A stretch of DNA of 64,000 bases from the NCBI GenBank assembly GCA_003248935.1, contig QFQF01000015.1, forward strand, positions 38,948-102,947. The letters are read 5' to 3'. Both the position numbers and the translations under genes were made by a program. Under the pieces are notes generated by a model. The model made no database searches. It was not told where the DNA came from and saw only the letters and a list, made by a program, of their open reading frames with translations. The DNA comes from Sphingobium sp. (lineage in GTDB: Bacteria > Pseudomonadota > Alphaproteobacteria > Sphingomonadales > Sphingomonadaceae). Below, one piece after another: positions 50,129-58,102 of the stretch; the first letter of the stretch is position 1, and the number at the start of each line of letters is the position of its first letter.

Positions 50129-51880
50129 TTATTTCGGCAGCTTGAACACCCAGAGCGAACCGCCCTGGTTGATGTCCTTGAAGGATTTCGCGACCTCGCC
50201 ACCCCACAGCGGAACCGCGCCGCCCCAGCCGGACATGACCGCGACATACTGCTCGCCATCCTGTTCCCAGGTGACGGGACTGCCGACCACTCCGGATCCG
50301 GTCTGGAACTTCCACAGTTCCTGTCCGGTCTTCGCGTCGAAGGCCTTCAGATAGCCTTCCGGCGTGCCGGTGAAGACCAGATTGCCGCCGGTGGTCAGAA
50401 CGCCGCCCCACAGGGGTGCCTTGTTCTTATATTCCCACATGATCTTGCCGGTCTTGGGGTCCATCGCGCGCAGGGCGCCGATATGGTCCTCGGCGATCGG
50501 CTTGATCGTGAAGCCGGCGCCCAGATAGGCCGCGCCCTTTTTGTAGGCGATGCCCTCGTTCCAGATGTCCATACCCCAGTCGTTCGACGGGATGTAGAAC
50601 AGGCCGGTGTCATGGCTGTAAGCCATCGGCATCCAGTTCTTGCCGCCCAGGAAGCTGGGGGAAGCGAAGACCGGCTTGCCCTTTTCGGCGCCCGGTGCTG
50701 GTGGACGGCCCGCCTCGATATAGTTGGGGCGACCGGTCTTCAGGTTGATGCCGTCGGCCCAGGTCGTCTGCATCACAAACTTGCTGGCGCTGATCAGTTT
50801 TCCGTTGGTGCGGTCGAGCACGTAGAAATAGCCGTTGCGGTCCGCCTTCGCGCCCAGCTTCATCGGCTTGCCCTTCACCGTCGCGTCGAAGGGGATGAAC
50901 TCGTTCACGCCGTCGAAGTCCCAGCCGTCATGCGGGGTGGTCTGGTAATGCCACTTGATGACGCCGGTGTCCGGGTCGATCGCCAGTGTCGAGCTGGTGT
51001 AGAGATTGTCGCCCGGGCGCAGGTGACTGTTCCACGGCGCTGGGTTGCCGGTGCCGAAGAACAGCAGGTTGGTTTCGGGGTCATAGGTGCCGCCGAGCCA
51101 GGTGGCGCCGCCGCCGGTCTTCCATAGGTCACCCTGCCAGCTGGCGTTGGTCTTCCCGGTGATGCCGTTGTCCTTGCCGCGCAGCGTGCCCATGTGGCCT
51201 TCGATCACCGGGCGGTGCCAGATCAGTTCGCCGGTGTTGACGTCGCGCGCTTCGACGGCACCGACAACACCGAATTCGCCACCGCTATTGCCGGTGATGA
51301 CCATGCCCTTGACGATGATCGGCGCGGCCGTGGCGGAATAGCCGGCCTGATAGTCGGCGATCTGCTTGTTCCAGACCACCTTGCCGGTGTTGCGGTTCAG
51401 CGCCACGACGCGCGCGTCCAGCGTCGCGAAGATGATCTTGTCGCCATAGATGGCGGCGCCGCGATTGACGACGTCGCAGCAGGGCATGATCGCCTCCGGC
51501 AGGCGGGCGTCATACTGCCACTTCTCTTCGCCCGTGCGCGCGTCGAACGCGAAAACGCGGGAATAGCTGCCGGTGACGTAGATCGTGCCGTCATAGACGA
51601 TCGGCTGGGCTTCCTGTCCGCGCTGCTTCTCGCCACCCAGCGAAGAGGCGAAGGCCGGCACGAGCTTCGCCACGTTGGATGCGTCAATCTGCTTCAGCGG
51701 GCTGAAGCGCTGGGCCTGCGGCCCCATGCCATAGGTCAGCACGTCGCCGGTCGAGGCGGCATCGTTCATCAGATCGGCGTCGGTCGGCCCGTTTTGGGCC
51801 ATCAGCGGCGCACCCGCAACGACGAGCGCAAGCGCGGCGGCACCACCGAGCGAACGCAAAATACGTCCCTTCATCATCAT
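50129..51880 (-). CDS. PQQ-dependent alcohol dehydrogenase, lanthanide (XoxF/ExaF) type
   Basis: 583 residues, periplasmic, signal peptide (ALALVVAGAPLMAQ). It is an eight-bladed quinoprotein: W-repeats throughout, adjacent disulfide Cys134-Cys135 in MPCCD, metal ligands Glu near 202 and Asn near 279, and TPHDGWDFDGVNEF with catalytic Asp near 321 and an extra Asp two residues later. This Asp-x-Asp is the mark of lanthanide-dependent enzymes; calcium MxaF has Asp-Tyr-Ala. No haem site, so it is not a quinohaemoprotein. Oxidises ethanol or methanol and passes electrons to the nearby cytochrome. ATG 51874 is better spaced from GGAGG than 51880. Confidence 0.93.
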   Translation of the reverse strand: MMMKGRILRSLGGAAALALVVAGAPLMAQNGPTDADLMNDAASTGDVLTYGMGPQAQRFSPLKQIDASNVAKLVPAFASSLGGEKQRGQEAQPIVYDGTIYVTGSYSRVFAFDARTGEEKWQYDARLPEAIMPCCDVVNRGAAIYGDKIIFATLDARVVALNRNTGKVVWNKQIADYQAGYSATAAPIIVKGMVITGNSGGEFGVVGAVEARDVNTGELIWHRPVIEGHMGTLRGKDNGITGKTNASWQGDLWKTGGGATWLGGTYDPETNLLFFGTGNPAPWNSHLRPGDNLYTSSTLAIDPDTGVIKWHYQTTPHDGWDFDGVNEFIPFDATVKGKPMKLGAKADRNGYFYVLDRTNGKLISASKFVMQTTWADGINLKTGRPNYIEAGRPPAPGAEKGKPVFASPSFLGGKNWMPMAYSHDTGLFYIPSNDWGMDIWNEGIAYKKGAAYLGAGFTIKPIAEDHIGALRAMDPKTGKIMWEYKNKAPLWGGVLTTGGNLVFTGTPEGYLKAFDAKTGQELWKFQTGSGVVGSPVTWEQDGEQYVAVMSGWGGAVPLWGGEVAKSFKDINQGGSLWVFKLPK

Positions 51881-51945
51881 CCTCCCATGTTCAGGCCCGC
51901 ACCGCGCGCCCGTGGCAAGTCAGCCTATGCCGATGCACGAGCGGA

Positions 51946-51964
51946 ACAATTGGACCTTGGGTCG
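51946..51964 (-). promoter_or_regulatory. PQQ-island operator, site 2 (before PQQ dehydrogenase)
   Basis: Minus strand CGACCCAAGGTCCAATTGT, 65 bases before the dehydrogenase start. The core GACC-CAA-GGTC is a perfect inverted repeat. It differs from site 1 at one of 19 positions. Confidence 0.7.
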
Positions 51965-52002
51965 GATGCCTGCCCGGGATCGCGCGGAAAACGGCGAAAG
52001 GT

Positions 52003-52860
52003 TCAGGCGGCGAGAGGCGCGGCGTAGCTGACGCCGTGGGCGGCGAACAGCGCCTGCAACTGGCCCGATGCCGCCATGGCGGCCATGATTTCCTCGACCG
52101 CGTCGCCCAGCGTCCGGCTGTTTTCCTTGACCGCCATGCCGATGTCCCAGCCGGGGGAGGCGAAGGCGGGCAGCGGCATCTTGCGGCGATCGACCCGCGC
52201 TTCCGCCTTTTCGTGCAGGACCGTCTCGATCTGTGCGCGGCTGGCGAGAACCCCGTCCGCCTTTCCGTCGGCCATCGCGGTCACGGCTTCGGTGCCGCTC
52301 ATGTAATGCACGACGTCCTTCGACAGGATACCGCCGAACGCGCCGATCAGGTAGAAATCGGGGATGCTGTCGAGCTCCGCCGCCAGCCGCTTGCCGCGCC
52401 ACTGGGTCGGCGGCGCATCACATTCGAGGCCGCCGCGCGTGCAGGCGAACTGGAAGGTCTCACGATAATAAGGGGCGATGATCGCCACCTGATCGTTGCG
52501 GGCGGCGAACGTCCGGTCGAAAGGAATGTGGAGCATGATGTCGGCGGGCATGAAGCCGAGCAGCCCACCCTTCCAAACGGCGTTGCGCAGGTCGTCGTCG
52601 ACGCTCTCGTCCGCCGTGATCTGCGCCACGTCGGCGCGCACGCCGAGCCTTTCGGCGATGGCCTTCGCCAGGTCGACGTCAATGCCGACCAGCTTGCCGT
52701 CCTTCTCCCACGACCATGGGCGGTTGTCCCGATAGACTGCGACCCGCAGGACTCCCAGAGCCTTGACCTTGGCGAGCGGTGCTGCCTCGGCCAGCGGCGG
52801 AAAGGCGACAAGCGTCGCGAGCGCCGCCGCGCCCCCGATCAGCGCGCGACGGCTCAGCAC
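52003..52860 (-). CDS. Quinoprotein-associated periplasmic binding protein (XoxJ-like)
   Basis: 285 residues. Signal peptide with a twin-arginine-like start (LSRRALIGGAAALATLVAFPPLAEA), then a family 3 solute-binding fold: LGVLRVAVYRDNRPWSWEKDGKLVGIDVDLAKAIAERLGV, ADIMLHIPFDRTFAARNDQV, GILASRAQIE-like VLASRAQIETVL, SPGWDIGMAVKENSRTLGDAVEEIM. It belongs to the group found beside PQQ dehydrogenases; XoxJ of methylotrophs is thought to help activate the enzyme. GTG 52860 lies 7 bases after AGGAG; the frame is open upstream through the cytochrome gene. Between cytochrome and dehydrogenase. Confidence 0.88.
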   Translation of the reverse strand: MLSRRALIGGAAALATLVAFPPLAEAAPLAKVKALGVLRVAVYRDNRPWSWEKDGKLVGIDVDLAKAIAERLGVRADVAQITADESVDDDLRNAVWKGGLLGFMPADIMLHIPFDRTFAARNDQVAIIAPYYRETFQFACTRGGLECDAPPTQWRGKRLAAELDSIPDFYLIGAFGGILSKDVVHYMSGTEAVTAMADGKADGVLASRAQIETVLHEKAEARVDRRKMPLPAFASPGWDIGMAVKENSRTLGDAVEEIMAAMAASGQLQALFAAHGVSYAAPLAA

Positions 52861-52864
52861 CGGA

Positions 52865-53290
52865 TCACTCCTGATGCTTGGTTTCGAGCCAGGCGCGGAT
52901 CGCCCAGCCGGCCTTCTGGCCCAGAACGTCACCGAACGGCGGCATATAGACCTTTCCGTCATGGGCCGAACCGTGGCGGAAGCGTTCCATGAACCACTGA
53001 TCGCCCGATTCGCCCAGTTCAAGATAGCGCAGATCCGGTGCGATACCGCCCGATTCCGCGTCCAGACCATGGCAACGCGCGCAGTTCTGTCCATAAGCGG
53101 ACTGGCCGATCTCGATCGCCTTCGCGTTGCCGCTATAGGGGTTCTTTTCCAGCCAGTCCTGGCCAATATCCGGCAGGGCGGAAGTGTCCACGGCCTGTGG
53201 CACCACGTCGCCGTGTGCCAGAAGGCTGGTGGTGGTGGCGCCGCCGAATATCGCCATGGCGCCCAGCAGCGCGGCCCGTCCCAATTTCAT
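52865..53290 (-). CDS. Cytochrome c, PedF/XoxG-like electron acceptor
   Basis: 141 residues. Signal peptide, then one haem site CARCH (near residue 75) and the distal Met in VYMPPFGDVLG. It fits the cytochrome c-550 family that takes electrons from PQQ alcohol dehydrogenases in the periplasm. ATG 53290 is 8 bases after GAGG; ATGs at 53296 and 53308 are in frame. Leads a minus-strand series cytochrome, XoxJ-like protein, PQQ dehydrogenase. Operator site 3 is 69 bases upstream and reads well in this direction too. Confidence 0.9.
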   Translation of the reverse strand: MKLGRAALLGAMAIFGGATTTSLLAHGDVVPQAVDTSALPDIGQDWLEKNPYSGNAKAIEIGQSAYGQNCARCHGLDAESGGIAPDLRYLELGESGDQWFMERFRHGSAHDGKVYMPPFGDVLGQKAGWAIRAWLETKHQE

Positions 53291-53358
53291 TCGCATATCC
53301 TCACCCAAGCGATATCCCTGTCTCCCCGACTGTAGGGAAGGGCGGCGGACACCCCCAT

Positions 53359-53377
53359 TGACCTTTGGTACAATCCC
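53359..53377. promoter_or_regulatory. PQQ-island operator, site 3 (divergent cytochrome/beta-propeller)
   Basis: Plus strand TGACCTTTGGTACAATCCC; core GACC-TTT-GGT followed by CAAT. The reverse strand reads TACCAAAGGTCAATGG, which also fits the pattern. It is thus suited to serve both the leftward cytochrome gene and the rightward beta-propeller gene. Confidence 0.6.
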
Positions 53378-53427
53378 GCCCGCAGGTTCACGCGCCTAGA
53401 CCGTTGGGAGGAGAGTGGAGGCGGGAG

Positions 53428-54390
53428 ATGGAAATGCGGTGGATGGTCGTGGCGGGGCTGTTCGTTATGCCTGCGCTCGCGCATGGCGAGACGCTCTATG
53501 TCTCCAACGAACGCGGCAACAGCGTGACCGTGATCGACGCGCAGGCGATGAAGCCGGTCGCGACGTGGACGGTCGGCGGCCGGCCGCGCGGTATCACCGC
53601 CTCCCATGACGGGAAGTACATCTATTTGTGCGCCAGCCTCGACCATGCGGTGCAGGTCATCGAACGGGCGACCGGCAAGGTCGTGGCCGAATTGCCGTCG
53701 GGCGAAGACCCTGAGCAGTTCTTCCTCTCACGCGACGGCAAGACCCTGTTCGTCGCCAATGAAGACAATGCCGCGCTGACCGCCATCGATCTGGCGTCGA
53801 GGAGTGTCGCTTTTCAGGTCGACGTCGGCGGTGAGCCCGAGGGCGTGGCGCAAAGCCCCGATGGCAAGTGGGTGGTGGTGACATCCGAGGAGGACAATGT
53901 CGTCAACTGGATCGACCTGTCGAGCAAGGCGATGGTCGAGGACATGCCGGTCGACCTGCGGCCGCGCCATGTCGAATTCACGGCCGACGGCAAGGAATTG
54001 TGGGTCGCGGCGGAGGTGGGCGGTACCGTGCAGATCGCCGACGTTGCAACGAAGAAGGTGGTTGCGACGGTCGGTTTCGAGATTCCCGGTGTCGGCGCAC
54101 ACCGCATCCTGCCATGCGGCATCCGCTTCACGCCCGACGGCAAGACAGCGGTCATCGCGCTTGGCCGTGCCGATCACGTCGCCCTGGTCGATGTCGCGAC
54201 GCGCAAGGTGCGCGCCTACGTCCCGGTGGGCAAGCGGGTCTGGCATGTCGCAATCAGCGCCGATGGCACCCGTGCCTACAGCGCCAATGGCCTTTCGGAC
54301 AATGTGTCCGTGATCGATCTGGCCAGTGCGAAGGTCATCGGCACGGTTCCGGTGGGCACCGCGCCGTGGGGGATCGTCGCGGTTCCCTGA
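53428..54390 (+). CDS. YVTN beta-propeller protein of PQQ-dependent catabolism
   Basis: 320 residues. Signal peptide (MVVAGLFVMPALAHG), then about seven repeats of the type LYVSNERGNSVTVIDAQAMK, VTWTVGGRPRGI, DGKYIYLCASLDHAVQVIE. This matches the periplasmic beta-propeller family found with quinoprotein dehydrogenase clusters; the role is unknown, perhaps a scaffold. ATG 53428 sits 6 bases after GGAGG. Divergent from the cytochrome gene. Confidence 0.88.
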   Translation: MEMRWMVVAGLFVMPALAHGETLYVSNERGNSVTVIDAQAMKPVATWTVGGRPRGITASHDGKYIYLCASLDHAVQVIERATGKVVAELPSGEDPEQFFLSRDGKTLFVANEDNAALTAIDLASRSVAFQVDVGGEPEGVAQSPDGKWVVVTSEEDNVVNWIDLSSKAMVEDMPVDLRPRHVEFTADGKELWVAAEVGGTVQIADVATKKVVATVGFEIPGVGAHRILPCGIRFTPDGKTAVIALGRADHVALVDVATRKVRAYVPVGKRVWHVAISADGTRAYSANGLSDNVSVIDLASAKVIGTVPVGTAPWGIVAVP

Positions 54391-54413
54391 AGGGTATTGG
54401 GTCGAAGGGACGA

Positions 54414-54431
54414 GAACCTAAGTTCAATTTT
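54414..54431 (+). promoter_or_regulatory. PQQ-island operator, site 4 (before porin)
   Basis: GAACCTAAGTTCAATTTT, 68 bases before the porin start. It matches ACCTAAG and CAAT, with one base fewer between them than in sites 1 and 2. GAAC-CTAA-GTTC is itself an inverted repeat. Confidence 0.5.
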
Positions 54432-54498
54432 CGCCCGCCCCCCGACGCATCACTCTGGTTTGCAGCCGGCACGACCGGCGTGAAAACGGGAGGATGTT

Positions 54499-55896
54499 AT
54501 GGGAAGGATGCGGCTTCTGGGGAGCGCTGCTATCGCGCTGGCCTGTCTTGCCACCACCACGCCGGCTATGGCCGGCACCACCGCCGATCTGCTGAAGCGG
54601 CTTCACGAAAAGGGCATCCTCACCGACGAGGAATATCAGGAACTGCTCAAGAACGAGAGTACGGAGGCTGTTGCTGCGGCACCCGCCGCGCCGCCCGTCA
54701 CGCCGGACGCCACAGGCGGCGGCAAGCCCGCCGTGCGCGTCGCCGACAGCGGCGTTGGTCTTGAGGTGGGCGACGTGCTGCTCAAATTCTCCGGTTCGGT
54801 CAACGGCTTCTACGTCCACGACGACGGCAAGGCACCGAGCGCGACCAATACCGTTACCGGTGGTGTCGCGACCGTCGGGGGCAAGAGTTCGGCGGTTCGC
54901 AACGGCCTGCTGCCCGGCTTCCTGAAGGTCGAGGTTACGACCAATCAGGGCGGATGGGATGTCGGCGCGCATTTCGGCATGTATCCCGGCATCAACTCGG
55001 TCAGCTACGTTGGTGGCGGCGCGAACAGTGGCGGCAACCCCAGGGCGCTTCAGACAAGCGGCATCGATTTCCGCCAGACCTACCTGACGTTCGGCCGTCC
55101 CGGCTTCGGCGAGGTGAAGATCGGCCGCGACATCGGCCTGTTCGCCTCGGAGCAGATCCTGAACGACATCACGCTGTTGTCGTCCGGTACGCCGGCGGGC
55201 AACGTCGCGCCGTCGAACACCACGCTCGGTCGCATCGGCACCGGCTATATCTACACCGACTGGCACCCCCAGATCACCTATACGACGCCCAGCTTCGCCG
55301 GATTCACGGCAAGCATCGGTGTCTTTGAACCGATGTCCTCGCTGACGGGCCCCGACGAATCCAACAAGCAGCCGGGCTTCCAGGCCAAGCTGGTCTATGA
55401 CGGCAAGTTCGGCGATGTCGGCACGCGCATCTGGTGGGCGGGCATCACCCAGAAGCATAATGTGATTGCCGGTCCCGACTATACCGGCAGCGGCTGGGAC
55501 GCGGGCGCGAAGGTCAGCTTCGGTCCGCTGACCGTGGTCGGCACCTACTATGACGCGTCGGGCCTCGGCACGACTGCGCTCAACCTGTTCGATACGGACG
55601 GTCTGGGCAACAAGCGCGACAGCCACGGCTATTATCTGCAGGGCCTTGCGACCTTCGGCAAATTCTCGGTCGGCGGCAGCTATGGCGAAAGCAATCTCGA
55701 CTATGCGAACGCCGCCGACGCCGCCGCAAATCCAACGCTGGTCGACAAGAATTCGAGCTGGGTGGGCCAGGTCCGCTATGGTCTCACCAGCTGGGTGACA
55801 CTGCTTGGCGAGTATATTCATACGCGTTCGGCCGCGCATAACGGCAACAAGGCCACGTCCGACGCGATCGCCGCGGGGGCCATTCTGTTCTTCTGA
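54499..55896 (+). CDS. Outer-membrane porin of the PQQ island
   Basis: 465 residues. Signal peptide (LLGSAAIALACLATTTPAMA), a short helical SHOCT-like/coiled segment (TADLLKRLHEKGILTDEEYQELL), a Pro/Ala linker, then a beta-barrel with alternating strands and a terminal Phe (AIAAGAILFF), as porins need for assembly. Strands such as FSGSVNGFYVHDDG and FRQTYLTFGRPGFGEVKIGRDIGLF resemble OprO/OprP- and Gram-negative general porins. Probably admits alcohols or other small substrates. GGAGG precedes ATG 54499; an operator copy is 68 bases upstream and a terminator follows. Confidence 0.85.
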   Translation: MGRMRLLGSAAIALACLATTTPAMAGTTADLLKRLHEKGILTDEEYQELLKNESTEAVAAAPAAPPVTPDATGGGKPAVRVADSGVGLEVGDVLLKFSGSVNGFYVHDDGKAPSATNTVTGGVATVGGKSSAVRNGLLPGFLKVEVTTNQGGWDVGAHFGMYPGINSVSYVGGGANSGGNPRALQTSGIDFRQTYLTFGRPGFGEVKIGRDIGLFASEQILNDITLLSSGTPAGNVAPSNTTLGRIGTGYIYTDWHPQITYTTPSFAGFTASIGVFEPMSSLTGPDESNKQPGFQAKLVYDGKFGDVGTRIWWAGITQKHNVIAGPDYTGSGWDAGAKVSFGPLTVVGTYYDASGLGTTALNLFDTDGLGNKRDSHGYYLQGLATFGKFSVGGSYGESNLDYANAADAAANPTLVDKNSSWVGQVRYGLTSWVTLLGEYIHTRSAAHNGNKATSDAIAAGAILFF

Positions 55897-55912
55897 CCCA
55901 AAGACCAATGTC
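55894..55912 (+). promoter_or_regulatory. PQQ-island operator, site 5 (before first TonB receptor)
   Basis: TGACCCAAAGACCAATGTC, starting exactly on the porin stop codon TGA. It matches 13 of the 15 core positions of GACCYAAGGTCCAAT. It lies 84 bases before the TonB receptor, but a terminator (55922-55951) stands in between. Confidence 0.55.
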
Positions 55913-55921
55913 ACGGAGGGG

Positions 55922-55951
55922 GGGCCGCATCCTAATCGGTTGCGGCCCTTT
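55922..55951 (+). terminator. Intrinsic terminator after the porin
   Basis: GGGCCGCA (55922-55929) pairs with TGCGGCCC (55941-55948), followed by TTT. It ends the porin transcript. Confidence 0.75.
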
Positions 55952-55995
55952 CCGTTTGGCATAAGAGAGAGGGGAGAGGATCAAGGGGCGCTTTC

Positions 55996-58029
55996 ATGAA
56001 ATATCTTTCGTTGTCGATTCTGTCGCTGGCGCTGCCGGCCGCCGCCGCGGCACAGGCCCCCGGTGATGCGGGGCTTGGCCCCGATGCGGGCGGCGAAGCA
56101 TCCATCGTGGTGACGGGGCAGGGGCTTGCGCTGCCGCCGGGTACACCCGCCTACGGCTCCGTCGTGATCGACCGGCAACGCCTGCTCGACAGCGCGTCGG
56201 GCCGGATCGAGAATGCATTGTCCGACGTCGCCGGTTTCCAGCAGTTCCGCCGTTCCGACAGCCGTTCGGCCAACCCCTCGGCGCAGGGTGCGACATTGCG
56301 CGCGCTGGGCGGAAATGCGTCGAGCCGGACACTGGTCCTGCTTGACGGGGTGCCCATGGCCGATCCTTTCTTCGGCTACATACCCTTCAGCGCGCTCGTG
56401 CCCGATCGTCTGTCCGTCGTACGGGTGACGCGTGGCGGTGGCGCCGGTGCGTTCGGTGCCGGGGCGGTGGCGGGCACGATCGAACTGGCGAGCGCCACGC
56501 GCGATCAACTGCCGACCTTTTCCGGAAGTGCCTTTTACGGCAGCAGGGACGCGACCGAGCTGTCCGGAGCGGTCACGCCGAATCTGGGCGAAGGCTATGT
56601 TTCTCTCTCCGGGCGGTGGGACAGGGGCGACGGCTTCCAGACGACGCCCCGGGATCAGCGTGTCGCGGCGACGGTGCCTGCGGCCTATGAAAGCTGGTCG
56701 ACCAACCTGCGTGCGGTCGCGCCGCTGTCCGCCACCGCCGAAATCCAGTTTCGCGGCACCCTGTTCCAGGACGACCGTACGCTTCGGTTCCGGGGCGCGG
56801 ACAGCATGAGCGAGGGGCAGGACGCCAGCATCCGCTTCGTTTCGCGCGGGGCATGGCAGCTGGATGCGCTTGCTTATGTGCAGGCGCGCAACTTCTCCAA
56901 CATCGTCATTTCCTCGACGGTGCCCAATCGCAAGTCGCTCGACCAGCGTAACACGCCTTCCACCGGCATCGGCGGCAAGATCGAGCTGCGGCCGCCGGTC
57001 GGCGCCGACCATGTGCTGCGTCTGGGCGCCGACACCCGTTATGCGCAGGGCGACATGTTCGAGGACGCCTATAACGCTAATCTCGCCACCAATCCGCTGA
57101 CGGCACGGCGCCATGCGGGCGGCGAGCAGCTGACCGCCGGTTTCTTTGTCGAGGATGACTGGACCATCGGCCGGCTGGTGCTGACCGGCGGCGCACGGGC
57201 GGATCGCTGGACGATCAGCAACGGCTTCTTCCGCGAAACCAATGCTGCGGGCGCCGTGGCGCGTAACGACAGCTATGCTGACCGGTCGGGATGGGAATTT
57301 TCCGGTCGCGCGGGCGCGCTGTTGCGGCTGAGCGATGCCGTTGCCCTGCGCGGCGCGGGCTATACCGGCTTCCGTCTGCCGACGCTCAATGAGCTGTACC
57401 GGCCCTTCGTCGTGTTCCCGGTCAGGACCAACGCCAATCCCGCTTTGGCGCCCGAAAAGCTGAAGGGGGTGGAGGCGGGCTTCGACCTGACGCCGTTGCC
57501 GGGTGTGTCGATCGGCGCGACGGCTTTTTACAACCGGCTCGACAATGCGATCGCCAATGTGACGGTCGCGACCAATGTGCGTGAGCGCCAGAATGTCGAC
57601 CGCATCGTCGCGAAGGGGTTCGAGCTGACCGCCAGCGCGCACGCTGGCGATTTCCTGCTCGCGGCATCCTACGCCTACAGCCACAGCACGGTCCATGCGC
57701 CGGGTGAGGCGTTCAACGGCTACACGCCAGCACAGAGCCCGCGCCATGCGGCGAGCGCGACGGTGGCGTGGGAGCCGAAGGATGGTCCGGCGCTATCCGC
57801 GACGGTGCGCTATGTCGCCAGGCAATATGAGGACGACCTGCAGTCCGACGTGTTGCCCGACGCCCTGACCGTGGATGCGCTTGCGCGCCTCCCGATCGGC
57901 CATGGCGTCAGCCTGGTCGCGCGTGGCGAGAACCTGTTCGACGAGACGGTGGTGACCCGCAACGCAGGCGGATCGATGGATCTGGGAACGCCCCGTACCC
58001 TGTGGATCGGCATCAGCTTCGCGCGATAA
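55996..58029 (+). CDS. TonB-dependent receptor (first of two)
   Basis: 677 residues. Signal peptide (LSILSLALPAAAAAQ), plug domain (RIENALSDVAGFQQFRRSDSRSANPSAQGATLRALGGNASSRTLVLLDGVPMADPFFGYIPFSAL, about 65-170), then a 22-strand barrel ending LWIGISFAR with the C-terminal aromatic residue near the end. Ligand unknown. In lanthanide-using methylotrophs receptors of this class import the metal, and the position beside a lanthanide-type dehydrogenase makes that a reasonable guess. PQQ uptake or cobalamin are alternatives. Operator site 5 is upstream. Confidence 0.9.
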   Translation: MKYLSLSILSLALPAAAAAQAPGDAGLGPDAGGEASIVVTGQGLALPPGTPAYGSVVIDRQRLLDSASGRIENALSDVAGFQQFRRSDSRSANPSAQGATLRALGGNASSRTLVLLDGVPMADPFFGYIPFSALVPDRLSVVRVTRGGGAGAFGAGAVAGTIELASATRDQLPTFSGSAFYGSRDATELSGAVTPNLGEGYVSLSGRWDRGDGFQTTPRDQRVAATVPAAYESWSTNLRAVAPLSATAEIQFRGTLFQDDRTLRFRGADSMSEGQDASIRFVSRGAWQLDALAYVQARNFSNIVISSTVPNRKSLDQRNTPSTGIGGKIELRPPVGADHVLRLGADTRYAQGDMFEDAYNANLATNPLTARRHAGGEQLTAGFFVEDDWTIGRLVLTGGARADRWTISNGFFRETNAAGAVARNDSYADRSGWEFSGRAGALLRLSDAVALRGAGYTGFRLPTLNELYRPFVVFPVRTNANPALAPEKLKGVEAGFDLTPLPGVSIGATAFYNRLDNAIANVTVATNVRERQNVDRIVAKGFELTASAHAGDFLLAASYAYSHSTVHAPGEAFNGYTPAQSPRHAASATVAWEPKDGPALSATVRYVARQYEDDLQSDVLPDALTVDALARLPIGHGVSLVARGENLFDETVVTRNAGGSMDLGTPRTLWIGISFAR

Positions 58030-58035
58030 CGGCGC

Positions 58036-58054
58036 TGACCGAAGGTATAATGGA
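58036..58054 (+). promoter_or_regulatory. PQQ-island operator, site 6 (before second TonB receptor)
   Basis: TGACCGAAGGTATAATGGA, 49 bases before the receptor start. The core GACC-GAA-GGT is kept. The TATAAT within it is also a perfect -10 hexamer. It is very like site 7 (CCGAAGGTRTAATGG shared). Confidence 0.55.
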
Positions 58055-58102
58055 GGCGGTCGCCCGCGGCCCATAGGCTTCTCCGCAAAACGGAGGGAGT
58101 GG

